Source of the DNA: Chloroflexota bacterium
Lineage (GTDB): Bacteria; Chloroflexota; Anaerolineae; UBA2200
DNA length: 52,596 nucleotides
Direction: 5' to 3'
NCBI GenBank assembly: GCA_030607875.1
Contig: JAUWJD010000023.1
Coordinates: 1 to 52,596, forward strand
The notes under the pieces are model-generated. The model ran no database searches, was not told the origin of the DNA, and saw nothing but the letters and a program-made list of their open reading frames with translations. The translations under genes and the position numbers were made by a program. Shown here one piece after another: positions 10,379-18,794 of this stretch (the first letter of the stretch is position 1; each line of letters begins with the position of its first letter).

Positions 10379-11275
10379 TCATTCAGCGGTGAAAGCCAGC
10401 GCGATACGTGCAGCTACTCGGGCGTTGTTCACCAGCAGACTGTGATTGGCGCGCACGCTACGACCTTGTGTCAACTCGGCAATGCGCGCCAATAGGAAGG
10501 GGGTCACCGCTTTGCCGTGCATGCCCATTTCATCCGCCTGGGAGACTGCCTCAGCGATGGCCGGCTCGACTTCCTCGCGGGGCAACTCATCGCCGGACGG
10601 CACGGGCACTCCCACCAGCACTGCAGCCCACAGTCCCAGACGGTCACGCGCCTGGGAAATCGCCACGACCTCCTCCGGGGTATCGACGCGCACATCTGCT
10701 GGCAGGCCGCTCTCCCTGGAGTAAAAGGCCGGGAATTGATCCGTCCCATAGCCCAGCACCGGCACGCCTGATGTCTCCAGCCGCTCACGAGTAGCATCCA
10801 GATCCAACAGTGCTTTCGCCCCGGAGCAAACCAGCACCATCGGGGTGCGGGCCAACTCCTCCAGGTCTGCCGAGACGTCAAAAGGATGGCCGCGATGGAC
10901 GCCGCCGATGCCACCGGTGGCAAAGACGCGGATGCCTGCCTGATGGGCCAGGATCATCGTTCCGCAAACTGTTGTGGCTCCGTCCAGGCCTCGGGCCAAA
11001 ACAATGGGCAGGTCACGGCGGCTGCACTTACGTACGCTCTGGCCCCTCCGCGCCAGGTTCTCAATCTGCGCATCATCCAGGCCGATGACCGGCTGGCCAT
11101 CGAGTACAGCGATGGTAGCCGGGATCGCACCCACGGCGCGTACCGCCTCTTCCATCGCCTGGGCCGCCTGCAGGTTTCCCGGGTACGCCCGTCCATGGCA
11201 GATCAGCGTGGATTCCAGGGCAACCAGCGCCTTCCCAGCATCCAAGGCTTCCTTCACCTCAGGATGGATATGCAT
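10379..11275 (-). CDS. psuG: Pseudouridine-5'-phosphate glycosidase
   Basis: PsuG reversibly cleaves the C-C glycosidic bond of pseudouridine 5'-phosphate, a nucleoside salvage step in the cytoplasm. I start at ATG 11275 (MHIHPEVKEALDAGK), which has GAGGAG upstream; the longer open frame would run deep into nrdG. The 298 residues fit the family, with the hallmark segments LVALESTLICHG, ATGGIGGVHRGHP and LVCSGAKALLDLDAT, and the C-terminal region with NHSLLVNNARVAARIA. It lies 13 bp after nrdG and before a PfkB kinase that probably makes its substrate. Confidence 0.93.
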   Translation of the reverse strand: MHIHPEVKEALDAGKALVALESTLICHGRAYPGNLQAAQAMEEAVRAVGAIPATIAVLDGQPVIGLDDAQIENLARRGQSVRKCSRRDLPIVLARGLDGATTVCGTMILAHQAGIRVFATGGIGGVHRGHPFDVSADLEELARTPMVLVCSGAKALLDLDATRERLETSGVPVLGYGTDQFPAFYSRESGLPADVRVDTPEEVVAISQARDRLGLWAAVLVGVPVPSGDELPREEVEPAIAEAVSQADEMGMHGKAVTPFLLARIAELTQGRSVRANHSLLVNNARVAARIALAFTAE

Positions 11276-11288
11276 AGCTCTCTCCTCT

Positions 11289-11990
11289 CTACGGCAGGCC
11301 TCTGATCCCCACCTCCTGCACCTGGCGCGCTGCCAGTTCGGCCATCTCCGCCAACAACTCAGGAGAGGGGGCCTGCACTGTTGTCTCCTGACCCCAGCCC
11401 ACCGTGATCCCTGGACGGAAACATTGCAAATAGTACCTCCTCGCTCCGGCGATGAGCTGCAGGATGGCTTGCACGTCTTCCAGGTCGACCAACGTGGGGA
11501 CCACTGTGGTGCGAAATTCGTAGTCAATCCGCGAATGAATGAGGATATCGAGGGACTGCCGCAAGCGCCGGGTATCGAGAGCCACGCCTGCCGCCTGCTC
11601 ATACCGCTCCAGGCTGCTCTTGACGTCCATGGCTACATAGTGCACAGCTTGTCGCTCCAGGCAGTCTTTGAGTACGTCTGGGCAATAGCCGTTCGTGTCC
11701 AGCTTGACTGCCAGGCCCAACTGAGCAACCTCAGACAGAAAGCCGCACAAGTCCGGTTGCAGAGTCGGTTCCCCTCCACTGACGACTACACCGTCAATGA
11801 AACCGCGCCGTGCCTCCAGCTTGTGCAGGATTTGAGTGGGGTCGATGTCCGGCAGCCGATCGGGGCGCAACACCAGATCTACATTATAGCAATAAGGGCA
11901 GCGAAAATTACATGCGCCGACGTAGATCACGTCGGCGATGTGTCCTGGGTATTCGATGAGCGAGGCAGGAAGGAGTGCTTTGATATGCAC
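11289..11990 (-). CDS. nrdG: Anaerobic ribonucleotide reductase activating protein (radical SAM)
   Basis: A 233-residue radical-SAM activase. The [4Fe-4S] motif CNFRCPYC (CxxxCxxC) is near residues 27-34, followed by the glycine-rich VVSGGEPTLQP near 69-79. It would generate the glycyl radical of the class III ribonucleotide reductase from S-adenosylmethionine under anoxic conditions. The start is GTG at 11990, immediately after the TGA of the glycyl-radical protein with no gap, so translational coupling is likely. The two upstream genes supply both parts of its target enzyme, so the functional assignment is strong. Pyruvate formate-lyase activase is a distant alternative. Confidence 0.93.
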   Translation of the reverse strand: MHIKALLPASLIEYPGHIADVIYVGACNFRCPYCYNVDLVLRPDRLPDIDPTQILHKLEARRGFIDGVVVSGGEPTLQPDLCGFLSEVAQLGLAVKLDTNGYCPDVLKDCLERQAVHYVAMDVKSSLERYEQAAGVALDTRRLRQSLDILIHSRIDYEFRTTVVPTLVDLEDVQAILQLIAGARRYYLQCFRPGITVGWGQETTVQAPSPELLAEMAELAARQVQEVGIRGLP

Positions 11991-12203
11991 TCAGGACACT
12001 ACCTCGCCATCCTTCGGTCGAGGCTTTTCAGCCCCGACCTGGTCGACAGCCTCCTGCACATTGTAGGCCTTGCGCTCGGCGAACTCTTGCTTCTTGCCTT
12101 CGTTCCAATCCTGCACCGGGCGCAAGTAGCCCACGATGCGCGAATACACTTCACATGGCACCTTCTTCACAGGTCTGGCTGCATCTTCTGGCTTGTCCGT
12201 CAT
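11991..12203 (-). CDS. Stand-alone glycyl-radical domain of class III ribonucleotide reductase
   Basis: A 70-residue protein matching the C-terminal tail of anaerobic NrdD. CEVYSRIVGYLRPVQDWNEG (residues 17-36) contains the glycyl-radical motif RIVGYL with Gly25, followed by the usual GK-x-EF-x-x-R segment. It is a separate gene: it is in a different frame from nrdD, starts 88 bp after the nrdD stop, and has its own AAAGGAG before ATG 12203. NrdD stops right where this tail should begin. It would therefore act in trans as the radical-bearing subunit, much as YfiD/GrcA replaces the end of damaged pyruvate formate-lyase; that comparison is inference. nrdG follows directly. Confidence 0.85.
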   Translation of the reverse strand: MTDKPEDAARPVKKVPCEVYSRIVGYLRPVQDWNEGKKQEFAERKAYNVQEAVDQVGAEKPRPKDGEVVS

Positions 12204-12291
12204 TATGTAATCTCCTTTGCTCGTATTGCAGCAAACGACGAATGGAATTAGCTATCGGAAACCTTTCGGCCCGGCATGATCTCGATGGATG

Positions 12292-14361
12292 CTACACAAC
12301 CGGCACGCCCCAGCGTTGCAGCTCACCCTCGGAGTGTTCGTACGGGCAGAAGCGGTGCTCGCCTGGCAGGTAGCCGTGGATAGGGCAGATGCTGAAAGTT
12401 GGCGTGAGCGTGAAATAAGGCAGGTGAAACCGCTCCGCAATGCGCTGAACCAACAGCCGTGCCTGCCGCCAATCATCAATGCGCTCGCCGATAAAGGCGT
12501 GAAAGACGGTCCCACCGGTGTACAGCGTCTGCAATTCATCCTGATGCTCCAGGGCAGCGAGCAGATCATTAGTAAAACCGGCAGGCAAATGGGTCGAGTT
12601 GGTATAGTAGGGCGTCTCCGCCGTCCCGGCGGTAACAATGTCTGGGTACGCCCTGCAGTCGGCCTTGGCCAAGCGGTAGCTGGCACTCTCGGCAGGCGTG
12701 GCTTCGAGATTGTACAGATGGCCGGTCTCCTGTTGAAAACTCTCCAGTTTGCTGCGCATGAACTGCAGCACGCGCGTGGCAAAGAGCCGTCCCTGCGGAT
12801 GGCCGATGCCCACTCCCAGGAAATTCAGGCAACACTCGTTCATGCCCACGATGCCGATGGTGGAGAAGTGATTGGCCCAGCACGAGCCAAAGCGTTCGTG
12901 GATCGCTTTCAGGTAGTGCCTGCTGTACGGGTAGAGCCCCTGCTCGGTGTGGCAGACCAGCACTTTGCGCTTGATCTCCAACGAAGTCTTGGCCGTCTCC
13001 ATCATCTGCTCCAGGCGGCAAAAAAAGTCCCCCTCGCTGGTGGCACGGTAGCCGATGCGCGGAAGGTTGATGGTCACCACGCCAATGCTGCCGGTAAGCG
13101 GATTGGCTCCGAAAAGTCCTCCACCGCGCTTGCGCAAGACGCGGTTGTCCAGCCGCAAGCGGCAGCACATCGAACGTGCGTCCTCCGGCTTCATGCCACT
13201 GTTGATAAAGTTGGCAAAATACGGGATGCCGTACTTGGCTGTGGCCTGCCAGAGCGGCTCGATCACAGGATTGTCCCAGTCAAAATCGCGCGTGATGTTG
13301 TATGTAGGGATGGGAAAAGTAAAGACGCGGCCTTTGGCATCACCCTCCAACAGCACTTCAGCAAAGGCCCTGTTAAGCCAATCCATCTCCTGTTGAAAAT
13401 CAGCATACGTCTCTTCGCGCGACTCGCCACCGACGATTACCGGGCAATCCGCCAGCGTAGTGGGCGGCGTGAGGTCCAGAGTAAGATTGGTGAAAGGCGT
13501 CTGGAAGCCAACCCGCGTGGGCACATTGATGTTGAAGACAAACTCCTGCATGGCCTGCTTCACCGACGGGTACGACAACCCGTCATAGCGCACGAATGGC
13601 GCAAGCAGGGTGTCAAAGTTGGAGATAGCCTGTGCCCCGGCCGATTCCCCTTGCACGGTGTAGAAAAAGTTCACCAACTGGCCGAGGGCAGTGCGCAAGT
13701 GGCGGGGCGGTTTGCTCTCCAGCTTGGCCCGCACGCCGCCAAAGCCTCTCACCAGAAGGTCTTGCAGATCCCAACCACAGCAGTAGGTGGCCAGCATACC
13801 AAGATCATGGAGGTGAACGTCGCCTTCGACGTGGCTCTGGCGCACTTCGGCGGGGTAGACCTTGTTCAGCCAGTACTTGGCGGCGATGCTCGAGGCTACG
13901 TAAAAGTTCAGCCCCTGCAGGGAATAGTTCATGTTGGCGTTTTCGCTCACCCGCCAATCGGCACGATCAACGTAATCGTCCACCAGCTTCATGCCGTCAA
14001 GCAAGAGCTTGGTGGTGTTGCGCACCTGAGAGCGCTGGTGGCGATATAGGATGTAGGACTTGGCCACCTGCACTTCGCCGGCGAGGATCAGCACTTCCTC
14101 GACCGTATCCTGAATCTGTTCCACGTGAGGGCACGCTTGCGGACCATAGCGGGTCACCAGCAAACCGGTGACCTGCCGTCCGAGGGCATGGGCACGCTCC
14201 TTTTGGTCTCCAAGTCCAACGGCCTGAAAGGCACGTAGGATCGCCGCATCAATGCGCTTCTGGTCAAAAGAGGCGATACGCCCGTCGCGCTTCTGCACTG
14301 TCGCAGTTGCGACGCCAACCCGCTGCTTCTTTTGCAATGTAGCGTCAACGTTGTCCATCAT
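12292..14361 (-). CDS. nrdD: Anaerobic ribonucleoside-triphosphate reductase, large subunit lacking the glycyl-radical tail
   Basis: Class III reductase catalytic chain, 689 residues, reducing ribonucleotides to deoxynucleotides without oxygen. The N-terminal ATP-cone is visible (VQKRDGRIASFDQKRIDAAI, about residues 22-41), then the ten-stranded barrel region with NFDTLLAPF, FTNLTLDLTPP, VGMNECCLNF and YYTNSTHLPAG. The C-terminus has a zinc-site-like region, CPIHGYLPGEHRFCPYEH, and then stops at GVPVV without the RxxGYL radical motif, which is encoded by the next gene. ATG codons at 14361 and 14358 are both possible. nrdR is 138 bp upstream, and NrdR boxes precede the pair. Confidence 0.94.
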   Translation of the reverse strand: MMDNVDATLQKKQRVGVATATVQKRDGRIASFDQKRIDAAILRAFQAVGLGDQKERAHALGRQVTGLLVTRYGPQACPHVEQIQDTVEEVLILAGEVQVAKSYILYRHQRSQVRNTTKLLLDGMKLVDDYVDRADWRVSENANMNYSLQGLNFYVASSIAAKYWLNKVYPAEVRQSHVEGDVHLHDLGMLATYCCGWDLQDLLVRGFGGVRAKLESKPPRHLRTALGQLVNFFYTVQGESAGAQAISNFDTLLAPFVRYDGLSYPSVKQAMQEFVFNINVPTRVGFQTPFTNLTLDLTPPTTLADCPVIVGGESREETYADFQQEMDWLNRAFAEVLLEGDAKGRVFTFPIPTYNITRDFDWDNPVIEPLWQATAKYGIPYFANFINSGMKPEDARSMCCRLRLDNRVLRKRGGGLFGANPLTGSIGVVTINLPRIGYRATSEGDFFCRLEQMMETAKTSLEIKRKVLVCHTEQGLYPYSRHYLKAIHERFGSCWANHFSTIGIVGMNECCLNFLGVGIGHPQGRLFATRVLQFMRSKLESFQQETGHLYNLEATPAESASYRLAKADCRAYPDIVTAGTAETPYYTNSTHLPAGFTNDLLAALEHQDELQTLYTGGTVFHAFIGERIDDWRQARLLVQRIAERFHLPYFTLTPTFSICPIHGYLPGEHRFCPYEHSEGELQRWGVPVV

Positions 14362-14499
14362 CTATCCATACACATCGTGGTGGAATCACACTCCCCACAC
14401 AAAACAAACAGCACAACGGCACACAGAATTTACCAAACGCCCAGCAGCAATGTCACCTTGGAGCATACTGCACAACTCAACCGTGCGGCCAGCACGAGC

Positions 14500-14997
14500 T
14501 TATGCCTGCTCCTTCTCTTTGGACCTGGCTTTCTTCGGGCCGTTACGCTGCTTCCACTTGCGGAATTCCTTGATCTCTTCCATCAGCCCGTCAACATCCT
14601 TGAAGCGCCTGTAGACCGAGGCAAAGCGGACGTAGGCAACGTCGTCAAGAGTACGCAACTGCTTCATGACCATCTCGCCGACGACTTTGCTTTCCACCTC
14701 TGCCTTGCCCAGGGCGAAGAGGTCATTCTCGATCTGCCCGACTAGTTTCTCAATGGTCTCCTCGGACACGGGGCGCTTGGCGCACGCCGCCTGGATGCCA
14801 CGGTGCAGCTTTGCGCGATCGAACGGTTCCCTGCGCTCGTCACGCTTGACCACCATCAGGCTGATGGGTGCAATACGTTCATAGGTGGTGAAACGCTGGC
14901 TGCAGCGCAGGCACTCGCGCCGGCGGCGGATGGCGCTGCCGACCTTGCGCGAATCAACGACTCGGGAATCGCCTTTCTGACAATAGGGACAGAGCAT
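14500..14997 (-). CDS. nrdR: Transcriptional repressor NrdR
   Basis: NrdR senses ATP/dATP through an ATP-cone and represses ribonucleotide reductase genes. The 165-residue protein begins with a zinc ribbon, MLCPYCQKGDSRVVDSR followed by CLRCSQRF (two CxxC pairs, about residues 3-34), then the ATP-cone with VVKRDERREPFDRAKL. The C-terminus is an extended Lys/Arg-rich tail. ATG 14997 has GGAGGGA upstream. It is the first gene of the nrdR-nrdD-nrdG run, and two matching operator boxes lie just upstream, implying autoregulation. Confidence 0.96.
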   Translation of the reverse strand: MLCPYCQKGDSRVVDSRKVGSAIRRRRECLRCSQRFTTYERIAPISLMVVKRDERREPFDRAKLHRGIQAACAKRPVSEETIEKLVGQIENDLFALGKAEVESKVVGEMVMKQLRTLDDVAYVRFASVYRRFKDVDGLMEEIKEFRKWKQRNGPKKARSKEKEQA

Positions 14998-15040
14998 CGG
15001 ACTTCTCCCTCCGCAGCAGAAGAAAAGACAGGCCAGAAAA

Positions 15041-15088
15041 CCACTACGTGTTGTGCCCCATACGAGCGCATGGGACTAGATGTAGTGG
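15041..15088. promoter_or_regulatory. Two tandem NrdR boxes
   Basis: Two imperfect 16-bp palindromes, CCACTACGTGTTGTGC (15041-15056) and GGACTAGATGTAGTGG (15073-15088), have centres 32 bp apart, about three helical turns. NrdR sites are known to occur as such tandem pairs in front of nrd operons. They lie just downstream of the predicted -10 of nrdR. Confidence 0.75.
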
Positions 15089-15095
15089 TTCATAT

Positions 15096-15124
15096 ACTTT
15101 AGCACAAAATCTGCCCGTTGGCAA
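15096..15124 (-). promoter_or_regulatory. Promoter of the nrdR operon
   Basis: Minus strand -35 TTGCCA (15124-15119), a 17-bp spacer and -10 TAAAGT (15101-15096). Transcription would start inside the distal NrdR box, consistent with repression. Confidence 0.55.
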
Positions 15125-15254
15125 GTGGAGAATGCCTAAATCCGCTCTGTTATTAAGGTTGTTTCTGTGAATCGTGCATCGAGTCATGAGTGGAGCGCAG
15201 GGAGTCAGGAGCAGAAAAGAGTCCTCAATACACTTCACTACTGAAAGGAGCGGG

Positions 15255-15459
15255 ATGAACTATCGCAGGGGCAGGGCGTGGGAAAAAGTGCAACGATCTG
15301 GCTACAGCAGTTCATGAGGCAAGCAAGCTCTTCCCCAAGGCAGAGCTATACAGCCTCACCTCGCAGATGCGACGTGCCGCCATCTCGGCAGCGGCCGACA
15401 AAGCTGCCCGCACACTGTACTGGCAGAACGCGGATGAAGAGCAAGGAATAGAGAGTGAA
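15255..15459 (+). pseudogene. Frameshifted remnant of a four-helix-bundle (S23-type) protein
   Basis: A plus-strand frame starts at ATG 15255 with GAAAGGAG upstream and reads MNYRRGRAWEKV. After 15290 an extra base (CAAC where CAC is expected) shifts the frame. In the next frame it continues DLATAVHEASKLFPKAELYS and LTSQMRRAAISAAA, the recognisable core of the 23S-rRNA-intervening-sequence/four-helix-bundle family. The C-terminal half is missing and the remnant runs into the hairpin beyond ftsZ. It is the only protein-like remnant on the plus strand here and probably came in by transfer. Confidence 0.72.
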
Positions 15460-15478
15460 CACTCTCTATTCCTTGCTC
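15439..15478 (-). terminator. Hairpin directly after ftsZ
   Basis: A perfect 18-bp stem with a 4-base loop (arms 15439-15456 and 15461-15478) begins two bases beyond the ftsZ stop codon. No T-run follows on the minus strand, so it may stabilise the 3' end of the dcw transcript rather than act as a simple intrinsic terminator. Confidence 0.6.
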
Positions 15479-15480
15479 GC

Positions 15481-16539
15481 TTACCGCCGCAAGAAAGCCG
15501 GGATGTCCAAATCCTCGTTTTCGAAAGAACGCACCGGGAACTCGAGCGTTTTGCGCGCCGAGTAGGGTCTGGGCTGCGTGCGGGCCTGGGCATGGAAGCC
15601 GGTGGCAATGACCGTGATCTGTATCTCGTCGTCCAGACTCTCGTCAATCACCGCACCGAAGCGGATGTTGGCGTTGGCGTCCGCCCGCTCGCGGATGATG
15701 TTCGCTGCCTCTTCCACTTCGTGCAGGGACAGGCTCGGACCGCCGCAGATATTGAACAGCACCCCCCGCGCGCCATCAATGGTTACATCCAACAGCGGGC
15801 TGGAGATGGCCAGCTTGGCTGCTTCCACAGCGCGGTCATCGCCGCTGGCGCGGCCAATACCCATCAGCGCATTGCCGCCCTCGGACATCACCGCACGGAC
15901 ATCGGCGAAATCCACGTTGATCATGCCCGGTACGGTAATGACCTCGGAGATGCCTTGCACGCCCTGGCGCAGGATGTCATCGGCAACGCGGAAGGCAGTC
16001 TCAATGGATGCTTTCTTATCCACGATCTGCAGCAGCCGGTCGTTGGGCACCACGATCAGCGTGTGCACCTGCTCCTTGAGCCTTACGATGCCTTCTTCTG
16101 CCACCTTGGCCCGCTGCACACCCTCGAAGCGGAACGGACGGGTGACCACGCCAATGGTCAGAGCACCCAACTCTCGGGCGATGTTGGCGATCACGGGGCT
16201 AGCTCCAGTCCCTGTCCCACCGCCCATGCCTGCGGTGATGAATACCATGTCCGAGCCCTTCAGTACCTCAGAGATCTCGTCCGTGGACTCCTCGGCGGCT
16301 TTCTCACCGATTGTCGGGTTGCCACCAGAACCCAGGCCCTTGGTCAGCTTGTCCCCAATTCGGACGCGGGTCGGCGCACTGGACAGCATCAGCGCCTGGG
16401 CATCGGTGTTCATAGCCACAAAGTCCACGCCGCGCAGACCGGCTTCGAGCATGCGGTTGACGGCATTGCTGCCCCCACCCCCTACGCCCAGCACCTTGAT
16501 GTCAGCAAAACTTTCTACATACGTCTCTAGATTGTGCAT
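15481..16539 (-). CDS. ftsZ: Cell division protein FtsZ
   Basis: Tubulin-like GTPase that forms the division ring at midcell. The 352 residues include the nucleotide-binding [13 protein letters not shown] (about 18-30), the tubulin signature [13 protein letters not shown] (about 106-118) and the T7-loop region [11 protein letters not shown]. The conserved C-terminal peptide ends [10 protein letters not shown], the tail that binds FtsA-like partners. ATG 16539 has AAAGGAG upstream. It lies 15 bp after ftsA, at the end of the dcw cluster. The C-terminal linker is short. Confidence 0.98.
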   Translation of the reverse strand: MHNLETYVESFADIKVLGVGGGGSNAVNRMLEAGLRGVDFVAMNTDAQALMLSSAPTRVRIGDKLTKGLGSGGNPTIGEKAAEESTDEISEVLKGSDMVFITAGMGGGTGTGASPVIANIARELGALTIGVVTRPFRFEGVQRAKVAEEGIVRLKEQVHTLIVVPNDRLLQIVDKKASIETAFRVADDILRQGVQGISEVITVPGMINVDFADVRAVMSEGGNALMGIGRASGDDRAVEAAKLAISSPLLDVTIDGARGVLFNICGGPSLSLHEVEEAANIIRERADANANIRFGAVIDESLDDEIQITVIATGFHAQARTQPRPYSARKTLEFPVRSFENEDLDIPAFLRR

Positions 16540-16554
16540 CCCTACTCTCTCCTT

Positions 16555-17784
16555 TCAATGCGGTAAGAAGGCCTTGAGAATCTCTTTGAACCGTTGGAAA
16601 ATACCTCCCCTGCCACCGCCCGACCCTGGCCCCTTGTCGGACGGCCCATACCGCAGGCCCCACTGCAAGAGTCCCACGGCAGTGGCATAGGCTGGACCGC
16701 TCACTGCATCCGCTAGGCCGCTCACATTGCGCACGCGACCGACCCGCACCGGCAGTTGCAGCATCTCGCGGCCCAACTCCTTAAAGCTCTGCAAGTTGGC
16801 CGTTCCTCCGGTCAGAACCAGCCCAGCCGGCAAAAGTCCTTCGTAACCAGAACGTTTGATCTCATTCAGCACCATGGCAAACATCTCTTCTGCCCGTGCT
16901 TCCAGGATATGCGCCATTTCCAGACGCGACACAGATTGCGGCTCGTCGTCACCAAAGGCGGTTACCTCAATCATCTCCTCTGGATCTACCATTTCTGGCA
17001 GGACGTGCCCGTGTTCGATCTTTAGCGCCTCGGCAGTGGCAAAGGGGGTGCGCAGACCTACCGAGAGGTCATGAGACAGGTTGTTGCCTCCCACGGGCAA
17101 GACCTCGCTGTGGCAGATACTGCCATCGACGAATATGGCGACGTCCGTTGTCCCTCCCCCCGCATCCACCAACACCACACCCATCTCTCGTTCATCGGGC
17201 GTCAACACCGCTCCGGCAGAGGCCAACGGTTGCAGGATAAAGTCATTCACCTCCACGTTGGCATTCTCGACGCACCGCGCCAGGTTGCGCATCGAGGCCA
17301 CCGCGCCGGTGACGATATGCGTCTCCACCTCCAGGCGAAAGCCGACCATACCTATCGGGTCACGCACCCCATCCTGTCCATCCAGGGTATAGCTGCGCGG
17401 GATGACATGCACGATTTCGCGGGTGTGGGGCACAGCGATGGCCTGTGCTGCTTCGATAGCGCGATCAACGTCGTCCTGCGTGATGCAACGGTCCCCGCGG
17501 CCCACTGCGACCACCCCTCGGCTGTTGAGCGATGAGATGTGCTTGCCTGCCAGCCCAACGTAGGCCGACTCGATTCTATAGCCGGAAACGCGCTCCGCCT
17601 TCTCGATGGACGCAGCAATAGACCTGGTCGCTTCCTCCACATTCACCACGACGCCTTTGCTCAGACCATGCGCAGGATGGACACCTACACCTACAATGCA
17701 CAAACGGTCTTCCTCATCCACCTCGCCGATCAAGGTGCAGATTTTGGTCGTGCCTACGTCAATGCCGACTACTGTCCTTTCCAA
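16555..17784 (-). CDS. ftsA: Cell division protein FtsA
   Basis: Actin-like ATPase that anchors FtsZ filaments to the membrane. It has 409 residues. The phosphate-1 motif VVGIDVGTTKICTLIGE is near residues 5-21, phosphate-2 VLVDAGGGTTDVAIF near 203-217, and adenosine motif LTGGTANLQ in the C-terminal third. The C-terminus ends in an amphipathic segment, GGIFQRFKEILKAFL, expected for membrane binding. The start is TTG at 17784 with GGAGGTG upstream. ftsZ follows after 15 bp; a repeat-filled gap separates it from ftsQ. Confidence 0.96.
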   Translation of the reverse strand: MERTVVGIDVGTTKICTLIGEVDEEDRLCIVGVGVHPAHGLSKGVVVNVEEATRSIAASIEKAERVSGYRIESAYVGLAGKHISSLNSRGVVAVGRGDRCITQDDVDRAIEAAQAIAVPHTREIVHVIPRSYTLDGQDGVRDPIGMVGFRLEVETHIVTGAVASMRNLARCVENANVEVNDFILQPLASAGAVLTPDEREMGVVLVDAGGGTTDVAIFVDGSICHSEVLPVGGNNLSHDLSVGLRTPFATAEALKIEHGHVLPEMVDPEEMIEVTAFGDDEPQSVSRLEMAHILEARAEEMFAMVLNEIKRSGYEGLLPAGLVLTGGTANLQSFKELGREMLQLPVRVGRVRNVSGLADAVSGPAYATAVGLLQWGLRYGPSDKGPGSGGGRGGIFQRFKEILKAFLPH

Positions 17785-17799
17785 AGCACACCTCCGAGG

Positions 17800-17950
17800 G
17801 TGATCGGATAGTCTGTTAGTCCTTGGTCTGCGAGTCCTCGATCTGGCAGTCTGCCGGTCGAATTGTCACGCAGCTACCTGACGAATGATCATCCGACCAA
17901 TGACTGCCTGACTGTCTGACTGTCTGACCATGCGACCACCCGACCATCTG
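17800..17950. repeat. Degenerate short tandem repeats between ftsQ and ftsA
   Basis: The only sizeable gap inside the dcw cluster (about 165 bp) is filled by degenerate 8-10 bp units built on GTCTGACT/CTGACTGT, clearest at 17897-17930, with related forms such as CGACCA. No coding frame is visible. Such slippage-prone words may be an expanding simple repeat or a folded mRNA spacer. Confidence 0.6.
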
Positions 17951-17951
17951 A

Positions 17952-18794
17952 CTACTCATAGTACGGGCTGCCCACAAAACGCAAGTCGATAAGCCTCACC
18001 GGTTCATCTCTGCTGGCGATCTTTTGCAGGATCGCGTGCATGCTGGCCACCTTCTGCGGAAGCAACTGGTCATCGCCGAAGTAGACGCGCCAGCCGCGCG
18101 CGTCAAACAAGCTGACCCCCTTGGCCTGCGAGTACTCAAAAGTCCTGATTTCGGGCAGAAGGCTGTGCAGTCCCTCAACGCTCCGCAAAGCCACCACATC
18201 CACCTGATCGCCAAGTTGGAGTGGGCGCTTGTCCAAGTCCTGAACAGACACTAACCCTGCGTGAGAGCCATCGTCCACCTGCAGCACGCGCCCGGTTCCA
18301 TCCACCAGGAAGGCCGTGCCTGCTGCATGCCAGATGAAGCGCACGTTGCGCTCTTCGATGCGGATCAACAGACGAGCTGGCAGTTGGCAGTCCACGTGCA
18401 CCTGCTCGATGCCCGGAACCTCGGTGCAGATGCGCTTCACGACCCGGGCGCGATTGATGTAAAAGATGCTGTAACCGTCCAAGCCACTGGCCCGATACAC
18501 TTGATCCGCGTCGGTCAGTGCCGTACCCTGTATCTGAGCCGCAGACACGTAAAAGCGCATGTCCAAGAAGAACCAGGCTAGGAGAACAGTCATGACCAGC
18601 AACAGCATCCCAGCCAGCACGCGGCTCCGGACGATGCTTTTTGCGCGCGGCCGTGACTTGTGTCTACTGCTTCGGCCTTTGCCCAGCCTGAGAGATGCTG
18701 GAATGACAAAGGCAAACGTGCGTTGGCGCTGGCGTCGACGCCGGGTTGCCATCCGTTTTCCTCTTGTTCTGCTGCTGCGCTTGCTAGTCTTCAT
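17952..18794 (-). CDS. ftsQ: Cell division protein FtsQ (POTRA domain)
   Basis: Bitopic division protein that links cytoplasmic and extracytoplasmic parts of the divisome. I start at ATG 18794 ([20 protein letters not shown]), overlapping the ddl end by 11 bp, giving 280 residues. A strongly basic cytoplasmic N-terminus is followed by one membrane segment (VLAGMLLLVMTVLLAWFFL), a POTRA region with YVSAAQIQGTALTDADQVY, and the FtsQ beta domain with PARLLIRIEERN. Assignment rests on the architecture and the position between ddl and ftsA. Confidence 0.9.
   Translation of the reverse strand: MKTSKRSSRTRGKRMATRRRRQRQRTFAFVIPASLRLGKGRSSRHKSRPRAKSIVRSRVLAGMLLLVMTVLLAWFFLDMRFYVSAAQIQGTALTDADQVYRASGLDGYSIFYINRARVVKRICTEVPGIEQVHVDCQLPARLLIRIEERNVRFIWHAAGTAFLVDGTGRVLQVDDGSHAGLVSVQDLDKRPLQLGDQVDVVALRSVEGLHSLLPEIRTFEYSQAKGVSLFDARGWRVYFGDDQLLPQKVASMHAILQKIASRDEPVRLIDLRFVGSPYYE

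Noticed and set aside
12289-14049. 586-residue plus-strand frame opposite nrdD
   Set aside because: Long only because of the codon bias of nrdD on the other strand; its translation is low-complexity and matches nothing known.
17800-17950. CRISPR array
   Set aside because: Units are too short and degenerate, with no spacers of constant length and no cas genes in the window.
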